Assembly (NCBI GenBank): GCA_025093555.1
Contig: JAIWNF010000030.1
Span: forward strand, 372,001 to 436,000
Reading direction: 5' to 3'
DNA: 64,000 nucleotides
Source: Circinella umbellata
Taxonomy: Eukaryota; Mucoromycota; Mucoromycetes; Mucorales; Lichtheimiaceae
In this document: in pieces, positions 24,505-37,324 of the stretch
How positions within the stretch are numbered: the first letter of the stretch is position 1
How the letters are laid out: the number at the start of each line of letters is the position of its first letter
Translations under genes and position numbers: made by a program
Notes under the pieces: model-generated
The model's input: only the letters and a program-made list of their open reading frames with translations
Database searches by the model: none
What the model was told of the DNA's origin: nothing

Positions 24505-25416
24505 ATGTCGAATAATATGAAAATTACTCATCATTATTATACCAATGAGAAAACACAATTCAAAGAACTGGACTTATATATTCCTTTAAATAATAACAAT
24601 AACTCAAAAAGTAGTCCTTTAATAGTATTTATTCACGGTGGTGCTTGGCGTTCAGAAGATAAAGCAGACCATGTTCCACTTGCACAACAACTTGTTGCGC
24701 ATGGTTTTCCCGTGGCTTTAATTAATTATAGGTAAATAAAGGGTCTTATGCTTTTACAAAAAAATAAAATGCGACTAAAAATATTGTATACAAAAATTAG
24801 ACTTAGTCTGTACGAGGAAGATAATAAAGATAAAAAATTACCTCCTAAAGTTCAACATCCAATGCATATTCAAGATGCTAAAGAAGCGATTGACTTTTTG
24901 ATTCAATATGGTCGAGAAAAAGAAACATTGTATGATGCATCAAAAATTTATTTAGTGGGTCATTCTGCTGGTGCTCACATTGCTATGATACTTGCATTGG
25001 ACCCTGAGCACAATTGTTGTGAAACGAATCAAAAAGTATTAGGTGTTATTGGTGCTCAAGGCATTTATGATATTGATTTATTATCACAAGATTATCCTGA
25101 TTATGATTTCGTTCCACAAGCATTTGGTCCAGATCGATTTAAATATTCCAACGCTTCTCCTGTTACCAAGAAACCAATGACAAATAAAATACCTTCCATG
25201 TTGATTGTTCATAGTTTAGATGATACTTTGATAAATGATAAACAAGCCCATGCCATGGTCAATCATTTAAAAGATATTGTGAATGAACAAAATGATATCA
25301 AGAATAATAGCATTATCGAATTGGATGAATCAAGTGTGAAAGGAGATCATTATGACATGCTTTATTCAAAAGAATTTGTTGATGCCATTATACATTTTGT
25401 TAACAAAACACAATAA
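24505..25416 (+). CDS. Alpha/beta hydrolase, kynurenine-formamidase/esterase-like
   Basis: Two exons, 24505-24731 and 24801-25416, joined through INYR|LSLYEED to give 280 residues. Oxyanion motif HGGAWRSED follows LIVFI; the nucleophile elbow is LVGHSAGAHIAM; the acid is likely in LIVHSLDDTLI and the histidine in KGDHYDML. The HGGAW motif, short length and GHSxGA are shared by kynurenine formamidases (Bna7, tryptophan degradation) and small carboxylesterases; the exact substrate cannot be read. I chose MSNNMKITHHYY as start because the upstream in-frame ATG lies in a T/C-rich leader. No signal peptide, so probably cytosolic. Confidence 0.85.
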
Positions 25417-25579
25417 TAAAGGAAATAGTGTGTCCCCATAACACCATTTAGCATAATAAACCCAGAAGGAAAAAAAAAACAGGTCAAATAAATCGGCTCT
25501 CCGACCTAAATCCCATTTTCTTTTAAACACTTTCCACCTGGGCTCTTTTTTTTTTGAATTATTATAATTTTTACACATC

Positions 25580-26583
25580 ATGCCAGGCGATGAAGAGTTC
25601 TATATTCGTTACTAGTATGTCACTCATTTCTATATTTATGAAAGAAAAATGGACTATAGGAATCAAAAAAAAAAACAGATCAATTATATATTTATACTAA
25701 AATTATAAAAAACTTTAGTTCGGGTCATCGAGGACGATATGGTCACGAATTTTTAGAATTTGAATTTCGTTCTGACGGTCATTGTCGATACGCTAATAAT
25801 TCCAACTACAGAAATGACAGTTTGATCAGAAAAGAGAGTAAGTTACACCTAGTTACTTTTTTTGAGAGGATGGACGCGTTCTTTTAAACCACAATCTTTT
25901 AAAATCTAAAAATGAAAAAGATAAAAAAAAAAACTCATCCACGCGTCTTATTTTTTTTTTTACTTTTTTCAAATAGTGGTTGTGAGTCCAGCTGTCATTA
26001 GTGAATTGAAACGAATCATTGGAGAAAGTGAAGTTATGAAGTAAGTGGAATAAAATGAAATAACGAGAATGATATATAAAGTTGGTTTTTTTTTAATATT
26101 AAACAATAATTTTTTTAGGGAAGATGATAGTCAATGGCCAACAAAGAACGTTGTGGGTAGTCAAGAATTGGAAGTACGAATTGGAAACGAACATATTTCT
26201 TTTGAGGTAAAAGCAAAAACGGTTAATATCATTTAAATGAAAGAAAGAATATTAAATGTGTATTATAATAGACATCCAAATTAGGATCACTTGTTGAAGT
26301 ACAAGAAAGTCAAGATCCTGAAGGATTACGTATATTTTATTATCTTGTACAAGATCTTAAAGCATTTGTTTTCTCACTTATTTCTTTGCATTTCAAGGTA
26401 TCGCTTCTCTTCTTCTTTTATTATTATTATTATTATTATTATATATAACTTTATTTAAAAAAAAAAGATTTTGAGGGGTGTGGGTGAGGAGGGCGGTTTG
26501 GATGGGAGGATATTAATTATGACATTTTTTAAAAAAAACACACTAAATATTATTTCTTTCTATAGATCAAACCTATTAGTTAA
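25580..26583 (+). CDS. mago: Mago nashi, exon junction complex core protein
   Basis: Partner of Y14/RBM8A; the dimer locks eIF4A3 on spliced mRNA (established). Six exons: 25580-25614, about 25719-25837, 25977-26040, 26119-26206, 26272-26397 and 26566-26583. The protein starts [20 protein letters not shown] and shows [55 protein letters not shown] and [14 protein letters not shown], collinear with human MAGOH almost to the last residue. It is 150 residues, close to the usual length. The last exon codes only IKPIS. It is in tandem with the hydrolase and converges on the HMG-box gene. Confidence 0.97.
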
Positions 26584-26965
26584 ATAAAAACACAAGAAGG
26601 AAATAAAAAAGAAAACGGGCAAAAAAAAAAGAAAGAAAGAAAGAAAGTAGATAAGACGTAATACAATGAAAACAGATTAAGAGGAAATAACAATACTATT
26701 TTTTGTTTGGTGTATGTGTGTATATATATATATATATCTTATATAAATGACAATAATGAAATGTAGTAGATATATCTTGGAAGTTTGGAGGTGGCAAATG
26801 AGAACTGTGGAATAGTTTTTCTTATTTTATATATGAGAGTAGATTGGAGTGGATGTTGTTGTTGTTGTTGTTGTTGCTGTTATATGATGATTGTCGTTGC
26901 AAAAAAAAAAAAAATACGAAAGAAGTAAAAAACAAAAGAAAAGAAAAGAATGATAAATGGATGAT
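26584..26965. other. Convergent intergenic region with microsatellites
   Basis: Between the stops of mago (+) and the HMG-box gene (-). Holds GAAA repeats near 26631, a TA run near 26722 and a TTG repeat near 26852. No gene. Confidence 0.6.
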
Positions 26966-28760
26966 TTATTGAGTAGTAGTACCATTATTACCAGCGGATG
27001 ATGGAGGAGCTATAGTAGTAGTACTCTCTTCTTCTTTGGTAGGTTTTGTATTATCAGGACTAGTAGGTACTTTAACATTATTATTAGGTTCCAATGATGA
27101 TGATGTTGATGATGCTGGTATTGTTGTTGATTCTAATTCTTCTTGTTTTTGAGGAGTAACTATATCTGTCATAGGTTCATCTGCTGTTGTTGTTGAACGA
27201 GCAGGTGTAGATTGATTGTCTTCTTCAGGTTGTTCAATCGTTGTTGTGGTGGTTATAGCATCCTCCTCTTCTTCTTCTTCAAGTTCTTCTTCTTCTTCTT
27301 CATCCTCATCATCTTCATGTAACATATCCACATTTTCATCGTCCTCTACTTCTTCTCTTTCAGTTTTATCTTTTGCTGCTTTTGCTGCTTTTGTTCCATT
27401 TGTAGATGTTGCTGCAACATTATTAGGATTAGCACTTCCACCACTTGCGTTATATAACTCCATCGCCGCCTCAAATTCTTTTTGTTCTTTATTATACATA
27501 TCATAATACACCTAAAAAAAAAATAAGCGCGGTGTTATTATACCCCATTTTATAAAGTTTACATTTGATAATAAAGCGCGTGGGTTTGTTAAAGAGTACA
27601 AACCTGCTTTTCTTCTTTAGATAATGCTTTCCACTTTTGACCTAAAAGACGTGTGGCTTCACCTAAATTATCACTTGATAATTGATCTTTAATATTATCA
27701 CGTTCTAATCGACAATATAAGAAAAATACATTGCCAGGTCCTTTAGGTGCATTTGGATCTCGTTTCTTACGAGCAGGTGTAGTAGTAGTAGTAGTCGTTC
27801 CATTTTCTTGATGTTGATGATGTTTAGATAATCCTTTTGATTTACCACCTCTTGCTCGTTTACCAGGTGTTTTTAATAAAATTTCCTTCTAAAAATTATT
27901 TATTCAGTATATATAAATATTATTATTATTTTTTTCAACTGAAATAAATAAAGACTTACAGTTGTAATCGAGTCTGAGACAGAACCTTCCGAATCGGAAG
28001 CTGCTGCTTTTCTTTCACGACCATATTGGCGGGAATTATCGAGTTCTTCGAGTAAAACACTAAAAAGACAAAAAATTCATTATTTAATTAAAGTCATCTT
28101 ATCTCCCTTTTACTGGTTGTTGTTGTTTTTGTTGTTGTTATGTTGTTATGTTGTTATGTGGATATAGTAATATATAATTTTATATTCTAACTTTTTACGG
28201 CACTTTTTTTTTTTTTTTTTTTTTTCAAACACAAATAATAATAAAAAACATACATGCGTTCCACACGTAAACGTTTGATTTGACGCATCGCTTTTGTGAG
28301 TTTATTATGAATCGTATCGTTATCCTTATTATAATAATGGAATATTTAAATGATCATGATGCGTTAATACATATTCTATATTTAAAACCTTAATGATAAT
28401 AATAATAATAATCACCTCTTCTATTTCTCGAACTCTTTTTTTAAGTAAATTATATTTTTGTTGTAAACCAGAATCTTCGGGTGTGGTTATTGGAGTTACT
28501 GTTACTGGTGTATCCCGTATTTTTTCTGTTTCTTTTTCTAATTTTTTTTTTTTGGATTACATAGATATGTGAGTCGTGATTTTTTCTTTTAAAAATAAAT
28601 AAAAATAAAGTATTTGCATACCATCAGTTGTTGGTGTAGAAATTGTTGGCGGGGTGCTTATGGTAGTAGCAGGGACGTCTTCATGATTATTATTCGTAGT
28701 AGTAGTAGTAGTAGTAGTAGTATGAGTAGTATGAGTTGGTGGTGTTTGATGTGAATTCAT
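26966..28760 (-). CDS. HMG-box protein with TFPT-like coiled coil (Nhp10/INO80-subunit-like)
   Basis: Six exons from ATG at 28760: 28760-28622, 28537-28416, about 28323-28256, about 28059-27959, about 27893-27603 and 27513-26966. A Thr-rich leader is followed by a coiled coil, YNLLKKRVREIEEDNDTIHN then LTKAMRQIKRLRVERIVLLE, which matches the pattern of TFPT/Nhp10 INO80 subunits. The HMG box reads KKRDPNAPKGPGNVFFLYC, then LGEATRLLGQKWKALSKEEK and VYYDMYNKEQKEFEAAM. The long tail is acidic and low complexity. The DNA-bending box plus this coiled coil suggests a chromatin-remodeller subunit; a general HMGB-type protein is the alternative. Confidence 0.85.
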
Positions 28761-29171
28761 GATAAATAATAATTATTTTTTTTTTTTTTTTGGAAATAAT
28801 AAAGGCGTTTTGTTGGTTGTTTAAAAAAAAGAAAAAGAAAAAGAAAAAGAAGAGAAGAGAGAAAGAAGCTGAAAAAGTAAGACTCTGTTTTTTATTTTTT
28901 TTAAAGAAAAAAAAATCTTTCCGATCTTTTATTTATGGCGACAGTGAAACAAAAAGGAAAGGGGTGCAAAAAAATGAAATGGGATGGGTTTTTTTTTTGT
29001 TATAGAAGTTATTATTCAATAAAGAAAAGGAGAAAAAGGTGTTTAAAAAAAAAAGGCCTCGAACTAACTTATACAATATAAATTTTTAATGCGGAAAGGT
29101 AAAAAAGTAAGACACACCAAACCATATCAACCACCACAAAAAGGAATTTACATAAAAAAGAAATTCCGCCT
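28761..29171. other. Spacer between HMG-box start and PIG-L stop
   Basis: Purine-rich and poly-A-rich, no coding sequence. It should hold the HMG-box promoter and the PIG-L 3' end (both minus strand). A single TGAAACA lies near 28945. Confidence 0.5.
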
Positions 29172-30339
29172 TTAAACAGGCGATGGAATGACTGCCACGA
29201 GTTGATTAACAAACATGTATCGTGAAAACGTTACGTAAAGCCACCGGAACCAAACTAATTGAGAAACATGTCGTCTCATTGCTTTGTGTGTCACTAAATA
29301 ATTGATAGGTGATGATACAAAGACGATATCTTCATTATCTTCTTTAGGACCAAAAAGTCTTTGTTCGATTCCCATATAAATAAGATCACCAATACCAATA
29401 TACTTTCTTGGTAATAAAATAGATGTTAATTTGAATAATTTGACCTTGTTATTTTCATTTTTGCATGATTCTTTTTGAATAAAATGTCTAATTATATTAA
29501 AAAAAGTAGTTAGCTTTTTCTTTTTTCACACACAATTCTGTGTACACAAAGGAAATTATTAAAAGGTAATCCATTTACTTTGCTCCGTTATACGCGGCAA
29601 TATGATTTGGATGTCCCGATACGCCATAATCATCAAATGTAATAATCTATATTCCACGTCATCCACCCCCAATAAATTATATTTAATGGTTAGCACTAAC
29701 AACAATCAAAGATCTTCTCTTTCTTCTCCCAGCCAAAACTCTGACATAACCTTAAAAATTATTCTTTTTTACTTACTGTATCAATCTTATGTTTCGATAC
29801 ATAATCCTTCAAAATATCAGCAATTAAGGTAGATGACCATGTATTTTTCATACCATCTTGTAATCCTCTAATAGTATTATTCTCAGTCTCAGTTTATACT
29901 TTTCTTTCTCCCTCCCTCTCTCAATAAACTAGTAATATACTTTACTCATGATCAAGTGCTTTCACATTAGAAGGTGGAATACCCATCACTTGACAACTAC
30001 GTGTCAATTCTTTTTTTCGTGTCATGCCTAATCCATCCGCATTCCCTAGCAACCGACAAACGCGTTGTTAGGAGACAGAACATTTTTTTTTCAGTGAAAG
30101 AAATTAATTTATATTATACCTGTGGACAAACATAATACATGAACTCGTGTTTTTGATGATCCACTCCGTAAAGCAGTAATGGTAGGACCAAAGAACATGC
30201 ATTCATCATCTGGATGAGCAGTCAAAATCAAAACTTGTTTACTTTCAATTGTATTTGGTTGTTGAAAATGAGCTAATACATGGTATGCATAAACAAGTAT
30301 GGATACTAATAAAGATATACTAAGTACTGATGTCCACAT
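29172..30339 (-). CDS. PIGL: GlcNAc-phosphatidylinositol de-N-acetylase (PIG-L/Gpi12)
   Basis: Second step of GPI-anchor synthesis: removes acetate from GlcNAc-PI at the ER cytosolic face (established). Begins with a membrane segment, WTSVLSISLLVSILVYAYHV. The zinc-binding family motif is AHPDDECMFF, and the matching histidine motif is SGHPNHIAAYNGAK. Other family blocks are LCLSTGNADGLGMTRKKEL and ITFDDYGVSGHPNH. At least five exons, the first 30339-30120 and the second from 30045; junctions read in frame through ALDHEGLQDGMKNTW and KHKIDTLITFDDYG. The C-terminal exon ends in VNQLVAVIPSPV. Length of about 265 residues suits the family. Confidence 0.93.
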
Positions 30340-30568
30340 AATTTAAACAGCAACAAGTACTCGGAAGAGAGTGCGAGAGAGAGAGAGAGAAAAGGCAACA
30401 AAAGAACATGTTTATTATGCTGAGTTGATCCAATCACTTTTCTCTCGCAATATTAAGAATAAATAATATAAAATGGGGGACATGGATGATATAACCATGA
30501 TGAATATTATACAAATTTATTATTATTATTATGACTATATAAAACATGAACTTTTTTATTTTTTATTT

Positions 30569-32471
30569 TTATTCTTCTCCTTCAAGTAATGCATCCAAAT
30601 CTGGCATACATACAAATTTTTGTACAATATGACCTAATTCAATTACTTTTTTCTTATCATCACTTTCCGTATCTACAACCATAACATCCTCTAAAAAGGA
30701 TGATCGCATGCCTTGTTGAACATCTAGTAAAATATCGCCAACCTTTAATTTCATTTTACCACTTTTGTATACGACCAATTTTCCAATTTGTCCTTCTGGC
30801 ATTTCACTTAATTCCAATGATTGCATGGCTTCTTCTAAAGCGGGTATTTTGGCAGCGGGTGGTAATCCTTTTTCCAATTTGACTTTATCTTTCATTTCAA
30901 CATCTTCATCCTTTTTCTTATTCTTTTCTTCGTCACCCGCTTCTCCTCCATTTTCATCTCCTCCTTCTCCTTCTTCTTCATCATTTTTTTCATTTTTAAT
31001 AGGTTCTTCAAATTTAGGCATCACGGAAGGTAATTGGAAAAATAATAATTCGTCATCGGCAACAGAAACCATTTGTCGTTTTTCATTGATACCAAAAATA
31101 TTTTGTGCAGGTGCATCATCATCCATCAATAAAGGTTGAGTATTATTCGATTCTTCTTCTTCATCATCGGTTCCAGTGTCTGGTTTTCGATCCATATCCA
31201 TTTTATCTTCATCATCTGATAATGGTTCTTGTTTCACTAAAAATATGTTATGATATGTTAATTAACGATCCTATTATATATTTATATAAACCACTTTCTT
31301 ATTATGTATTAAAAAAACAGAAACTCATTCCACACCCACTTACCAGGATCCTTTTTAATAATAGCACTAAGAGCAGGTTTTTTAGATTTAACTTCTAACC
31401 ATGGAATTTTATCTCGTCTTGTTGTCAAATCAGATGGATCTAATTCACCTGCTGTTCGCGAAACATGTTGAAATACTACAGGAAGCATACCATCATGTCC
31501 ACCATCTGCAAATAAATTGATCATATCCGAAGCTTCACTACTTTCAGGTTCATGTCTATTTCCAGAAGCATCTCCACCGTGAGTATATCCACCACCTCCA
31601 CTACCAAATTGACGTGCTCGTGATGCTAAGAAAAAGAAAAACAATTAATATATACATATTTATTTATTTTCAAATCCTTATCCCCATTCGTAACCTTTGC
31701 CCTCCCACACCTCATTTTTTCCCCCTTTAATTATATCTAAATTACTTACACATAGCAGATGGACCTAATGAAAAGAAACCAGAAGCAGTAGTTTGTGCAA
31801 CAACATCCATAGGTCCACCACGACCTCTACCACGACCACGACCAGCACCTCGACCTCGTCCTCGTCCTCTTCCTCGATCACCTCCTTCACTCTTTAATTT
31901 TTCATCAATAGCTGATGCTGTACTATATATATAATAAATTACATGCTGAGCTGTCAATATATTTCTTCACCTATCCTTGTTTTTCTTCCATTTCAACCCT
32001 TATATATATATATTTATGCAATACTTACACTTCTTTTTTATTTCTTCTTGTTGGTACTGTAGGTTTAAATTTCATCTATATATCCACATTCATTCCCCCC
32101 CGCAAACAATTAGTGTCAATTATAAAATGGGCGATTAAAAAAAGTTAAAAGTTAAAAAAAAATTAGGCATGTCTATAAACCTTCATTGCACCACCCCGTG
32201 TTCGTTGACCGTCATGAACACTTGGAAGTCGACCTTCTTGTGCTGCTTCAGGTCTTAAATTTCCAATGGGTTTATTATTACTATTTGAAGTACTAGCCTC
32301 ACTCGCGGGAGCAGAACTATTTGTTTGATCACCTTTTGATTCACCAGTAGCAGGTGAAGATCGTCCACCACGTCCAGCAGCATTAGGTCTACCACCACGA
32401 CCTCTTATACTTGGAGCAAATCGTCTTGTTTGTTTTGATACTGAAGGTGTTGTTGGATTATCGTCAGCCAT
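30569..32471 (-). CDS. RPC53: RNA polymerase III subunit RPC4 (Rpc53/POLR3D)
   Basis: Part of the Pol III Rpc37-Rpc53 heterodimer, active in initiation and termination. Five exons, 32471-32181, 32075-32029, 31922-about 31754, about 31626-31345 and 31238-30569; all junctions keep frame. Early disordered RG-rich region (RFAPSIRGRGGRPNAAGRG), then the family motif MKFKPTVPTRRNKKE on the short second exon, a long GRGRGRG stretch, and the conserved Rpc4 C-terminal fold: GKLVVYKSGKMKLKVGDILL, FLEDVMVVD, VIELGHIVQKFVCMPDLDAL. A Glu/Lys-rich insert precedes the fold. About 500 residues, slightly longer than yeast. Confidence 0.93.
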
Positions 32472-33056
32472 AACGATCTATTTTTATTATATGCGTGTTT
32501 AATGTGAAAAAAAAAATTGGTGGCAACAAAAAAAATCTTTTTTTTTTTTTTTTTTTTTGCTGAACTGAGTTGAAGTTTTTTTTTAATTTTTGCAGGATAA
32601 ATATGATAAATTCCTATATACACTCTCTAGTTTTTCTTTATTGTTTATAGAGTATATTAAAAAAGATATTTACAAAATAAATGTCAAGAAGAGGGTAAAA
32701 AAATATGCAATGAAGAGCAAAAGATTTGAAAGGTGAGTGTGTGGTGAATAATCAATAATAATATTATAGGTGTACTTTTGATATTTTGTTTTGAATATAC
32801 AATAGATAGAGTTGTTCCCACCTCGCTCTCTCCAATTCTTACTGGAGAATAAATCATTTGTGAATGAGATGATAAATGATTTTGTTGAATCTTGTGTGTT
32901 GATGAACGGGTCCATTCGAAAGATTTTTATTGACCACATATGATCCATAAAGTTTCATGAATAGTTGATCTGTTTATATCCATTTTCAATCATAATTAGT
33001 TCTTGTTATACACACGGCTGTATTAGATGTTATTTAATACATAGTGCTGATTTAAA
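32472..33056. other. Intergenic between RPC4 start and unknown gene stop
   Basis: Long T/A runs at the RPC4 side (near 32536) and AT-rich DNA elsewhere. Holds the RPC4 promoter. No coding sequence supported. Confidence 0.5.
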
Positions 33057-34213
33057 TTATTTCTTCTTTTTGTTATTGTTATTGATAGTATATTCTGTTA
33101 ATAAATTGACATGAGTGTGATTACGTGGACGTAAACGACCAGGATCTGTCCAAATCTCTTCAGATTCCAATGGTCCTTTTATTTGTTGTTTTTGTTTATT
33201 ATCCATTTCCTTTTTCTTGAATTTAGATTTATACGTCGTTGAAGATGTTCCAGTAGTAGTTGATTCTGCTGATTTTTTACTCTTTTTCTTTCCACGTCTC
33301 TTACGAACAGCTGTTCGTTTACTTGTTGTATTAGTAGTGGTTGTATTCATTTTCTTTGTTTTATTAGTGGATTTAGATGACTTTTTGTCGCTGTAACTAT
33401 TATGATTACGACTTAGACTTGGTGATGATGGTTCTGGTGATAATGACGTAGTTGTTGATTTTATGATGGGTGATGATGATTTATGATTATCCATTCGATG
33501 GGTGTTCCTACGTGGTGCTATTGTCTTTGTTGTTGTCGTTGATACTGTTGATGAATCAACAGTATTTTGACTATTTCCATTGCAATCATCATCAGTAATA
33601 CATATATTTCGTTTATTATTATTGTTTGTCGATGAAGAAGAGGAGGAGGATGCTGTAAACGTTAATGATGGTGCTGCCAAGTTGGTATCAAAAATACTAT
33701 CTGAATCAAATAATTTTTTTGAACTTTTATCATCATTAAATCTATAATAGCCATTATCATCGTCTTCTTCTTCTTGTAATAATGCAAGCCGCTATGATAA
33801 TATAGTTAGTTGTAATATTTAATATGCAATAATTGTTTGCCTTTATCTGTATTTTACCTCATTAAGAGAATAATTCGGTCTATTAATAAAAACAACAATA
33901 AATAAATAATATTAATACGACAATGACACCATTGTAAACATTTCTTTAATTATTTTTTATAGATACCTTGATAAATGCTCGTACCTGATGATTAGCAAAA
34001 AATAAATAAAAATATTTAGCTTTTTTATTTTATTTTCAAATAGAATGTCCTATATAAATATATAAATTACTCTCTTATACGATTACTAGTTGGTGGACTT
34101 GGAGGTGATGTAGGTGGCCACCAATCATCTGACTGTAATTGTTCTTCTTGTGGTGAATCATTATAGCAATAATAATTATCATTAATATTTTCTTGTTCTT
34201 GTTTATTCGTCAT
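33057..34213 (-). CDS. Unknown basic, low-complexity protein with a conserved-looking core
   Basis: Four exons, 34213-34071, 33984-33967, 33879-33858 and 33791-33057, give 305 residues; the two middle exons are only 18 and 22 bases. Spliced, they create one continuous non-repetitive stretch, NRIREYEHLSRPNYSLNERL followed by ALLQEEEDDDNGYYRF, which supports the splice model. After that the protein is Ser/Thr/Asn-rich with a basic cluster (VRKRRGKKKSKK), then KGPLESEEIWTDPGRLRPRN and a polylysine end. Probably nuclear by composition. I do not recognise the family. Confidence 0.7.
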
Positions 34214-35606
34214 GGTCCCCAAAGTGAGTTGAGATAAATGAAAAGAAAAGAAATGTATTGGGCATTCATGCCCTCTTTTTTATTATTATTATTATTTTAA
34301 TAATGGAAAACTTGCTGTTTATAATAACAATAAGAATTTAAAAGAATAAAAAAAGGGGGGGGAGGGTGAAAGTAAGTTTTCTTTAACAGCAAACAAAGTA
34401 CATTAACTTCAGACTTGAAATGTTATATGTGTCTCTCTCATTCGTTTTAATATTAAATATTAACCAATCACATGTCGAGTTTCCCCTTATCAGCATAAAA
34501 AATTATGCTTCTCATTGTCACTAGCCAAAATCATACCACTTTATATACTTTCTTTTTATTATTATTATTGAACCCAAATTAAAAAAAATGTCATATCGAT
34601 TTACTAGGTCTCCTTCTATATCTCTCATATATTAAATATATCACAAAACTAATGACTGATTTTTGAAAGATATGGGTTATTGTTCATATAAGAATATACA
34701 TTTACGGGCCTTTAACATTATTTCTTGATGAGGATGATAACTTCTGGTAACATCCCGTGTTCCTGTAAATAAAAGAACATTAGCTCAATCAGTTTGGTTT
34801 TAATATGAATGAATCTATAAAATTATATTTTACAACGAAAGGTAAAGTAATAATAAGAGCATCAACTTGCTAATACATAGTATAATGAAAAATGGGTTTC
34901 TTACATGGTAGTTTTTAATGTCTAGTAAATATTAATTGTTATATATAATAATAGTAATAGTAACATGATAGTAAATAAATACATTGTTGTACAGTACAAA
35001 TACGTAGTATACGTACGCAATGAAATTGGAGTTGAATGTCAATTTATTTACTTATTATTACGATATTACTTTACATACTATACTGAGTGTCGCACATGTA
35101 TGATAAAGAAGACCGATTTTGCAAGTGAAAAGAAGTCTGAGAATATAACATTATTTATCAAATGTAAATCAATAATAACTTCATAATTTTCTCTTTACGT
35201 GCAAGATCCTTTAATGAGTTATTTCTTTATTCGGTATCCACAGAGACTTTCTTGAGTCGCCTCGATAGATAGGTCTTAATAGACGTTGAATTATCAGAGA
35301 TGATAGTTTATAATAAAAACACAAACGTATCCATGGAAACCCCTTCCCTTTATTTTTCTTTTAACTTTAGCCTTGTACACCAAACAGAACAAAACAAATA
35401 AAGACACTATCCTATGATAATAACGTTGAATTTTCTGACACATGACGTGCAGATCCCTGTTTTTTTTTTTCTTTTTACATATTTGTTTGTCTACAGAAAA
35501 TTATAAAAATATAAATAGGAGTATGGTTAAAAAATCTTAAATTCTCTCTCTTTCTTAATACCTTCTTTCAATCTTCACTTTCCAAAAAATAATATTTATT
35601 ATATCA
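34214..35606. other. Intergenic, no gene seen
   Basis: AT-rich. Contains a G-run near 34360. The last 110 bases carry a TATAAAAATATAAATA box (about 35502) and a CT-rich leader, and look like the promoter of the short secreted ORF at 35607. Confidence 0.5.
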
Positions 35607-35768
35607 ATGCTAATGCGACAACAGATTATTACTTCTTTTACTATGCTTTTATGTTTTTATGTTTATTTGGTTTGTGGTACTCCTATTCAACAACAAGCTG
35701 ATAATAATAGTAAACAAGCCTCGTTTGATCATTCGGAATCAAAATACTACCATTGGTATGGACAATAA
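35607..35768 (+). CDS. Short secreted-peptide precursor, hypothetical
   Basis: 53 residues from ATG at 35607. An early hydrophobic stretch, IITSFTMLLCFYVYLVCG, with a likely signal-peptidase site after VCG, is followed by TPIQQQADNNSKQAS and the aromatic end ESKYYHWYGQ. A TATA-like box and pyrimidine-rich leader lie upstream at fitting distances. Alternatively a GTATGG donor at 35755 could splice to an acceptor ending about 35813, extending the protein with RYGEFQYLSDVILSL and a longer tail to about 35984. Either way it would be secreted or membrane-anchored. No family recognised. Confidence 0.5.
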   Translation: MLMRQQIITSFTMLLCFYVYLVCGTPIQQQADNNSKQASFDHSESKYYHWYGQ

Positions 35769-36819
35769 TCCACGTATATTCTCTTAAAAAAAACCACTGA
35801 TACTTGTCGGTTAGGCGCTATGGCGAATTCCAATACCTTAGTGACGTTATCTTATCTTTAACAACAACAACAACAACCATTCGCCGTTTTGTATCTGCCT
35901 TCATACTAAGAAGGCTTTTTATTTCCTCTGGAATTTTTTTCTGGCTTTTTTTTAAACATAATTCACGATTTATGTCTGTCATATGAGTGCTACACAAGTA
36001 GGGATACCTCTTCATTAGCCTAGACTATGGAAATGTTCTAAACAATAAAATGTAATGTAGTATTTGTGACAACCTCCTAACAACAATAATAAAATCCAAG
36101 CAAATTTAATTATATACGTATATTATACAGTGTCTATGATATCTATCTATTGACAATGGTGATAAAAGAAAGTCCATCTAATGTTAGCTTCCTCTGACGA
36201 TACGTAATGATGACAAGAAATGTAAATTGGAGGATTCATTTTTTTAGTTATACGTATTAACGTTAATGCAACTCACTTTTAATTATATGGGGGAGATTTG
36301 CTAGACTTATATACATAAAGGGTTAATGTGGCAATTAAGAAAAAAAACAGAAAATACGTAGAAAAATAGGATTCGTATAATATAAACGCCCTTTTATAAC
36401 ATATATTTCTTCAATATAAATTGATATTGATACTTTATTTGTAAATCCTGTGCTTCTGTTTTTTTTTTCTTTTCAACACATGTGAAAAATATTAATTTAT
36501 AAATGTATTCACTTTTAATTGAACCTACATATTTTTTCAAAAAGCGGCCAGAAACGTAAAACGTTACGACGTTTCTTATATGGTTCAAGTAAAGTGTTCT
36601 CAAATCAATAATAATATTACAATGCTATAATAGTTTATAGGATGAAAAGAACCTTTTTTAGAAATGTACAGTGATTTGAGTTTTAGTTTAAAGTTTATAT
36701 TTATAAAGATAGAAGACTACGTACGTGATGGGCCGACCTTTGCCTATAGGTCTGTGGTCGCTACGTTGCGGTCCAGTATAGAATAAAGATCAAATGTACG
36801 TATATATACAACATATAAG

Positions 36820-37324
36820 CGGTAGTGAATAATATATAGCATGATATGGGAAAAAGGTAAATTGGATTGGGGTTTTATAAGTACGTAATAATAAAGAAAT
36901 ACGTATGAGACTGGATAACTATGATGAAAAAATGGTATTATTAATTTTGTAATTAATACGTATGAGGATGCAGCAGTATTTTAGAAATATAAAGTGATTT
37001 GGGTTATATAAGTTATAATAAAGAAATACGATCGAGTATGATGAAGAAATAGTATTATTAGTTTTGAAATTTATATGAGGATGTTGTGGTATTTGGAGAA
37101 TACGTATAAGATGATTTGGGCATTAGGAGTTTTTGAAAAGAAGATATGGAGAAACGGTCGTAACGAAAACAATGAGATTGTAATTTAATGAATTGATTCT
37201 TCTGAGGAGATAGTAGTATTTGAACCCCATGCCTTGTCGAAAGTGTTGGTTTGTATATTGTCAGCTGCTGATACTAAAAGGTTCATAAAATCGATGCTAA
37301 TGCGCTATGAAAAAGCTTTTAGTA
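36820..37324 (+). repeat. Left inverted repeat with subterminal tandem repeats
   Basis: Inner boundary at 37324 (CTTTTAGTA). At least three diverged copies of a repeat of about 110 bases, each with a GATTTGGG-like word and a TATGAGGATG word, lie between about 36840 and 37130. The outer edge is uncertain; a GC-richer patch at 36728-36775 may mark the flank or an insertion. Confidence 0.65.

Noticed and set aside
27216..27506. Serine-rich plus-strand ORF
   Set aside because: Antisense shadow of the acidic tail of the HMG-box protein.
28945..28951. TGAAACA, a possible Ste12 site, before the HMG-box gene; another at 55460 between NMT1 and the Rcf2-like gene
   Set aside because: Single 7-base matches expected by chance in this composition; no clustered pair was seen.
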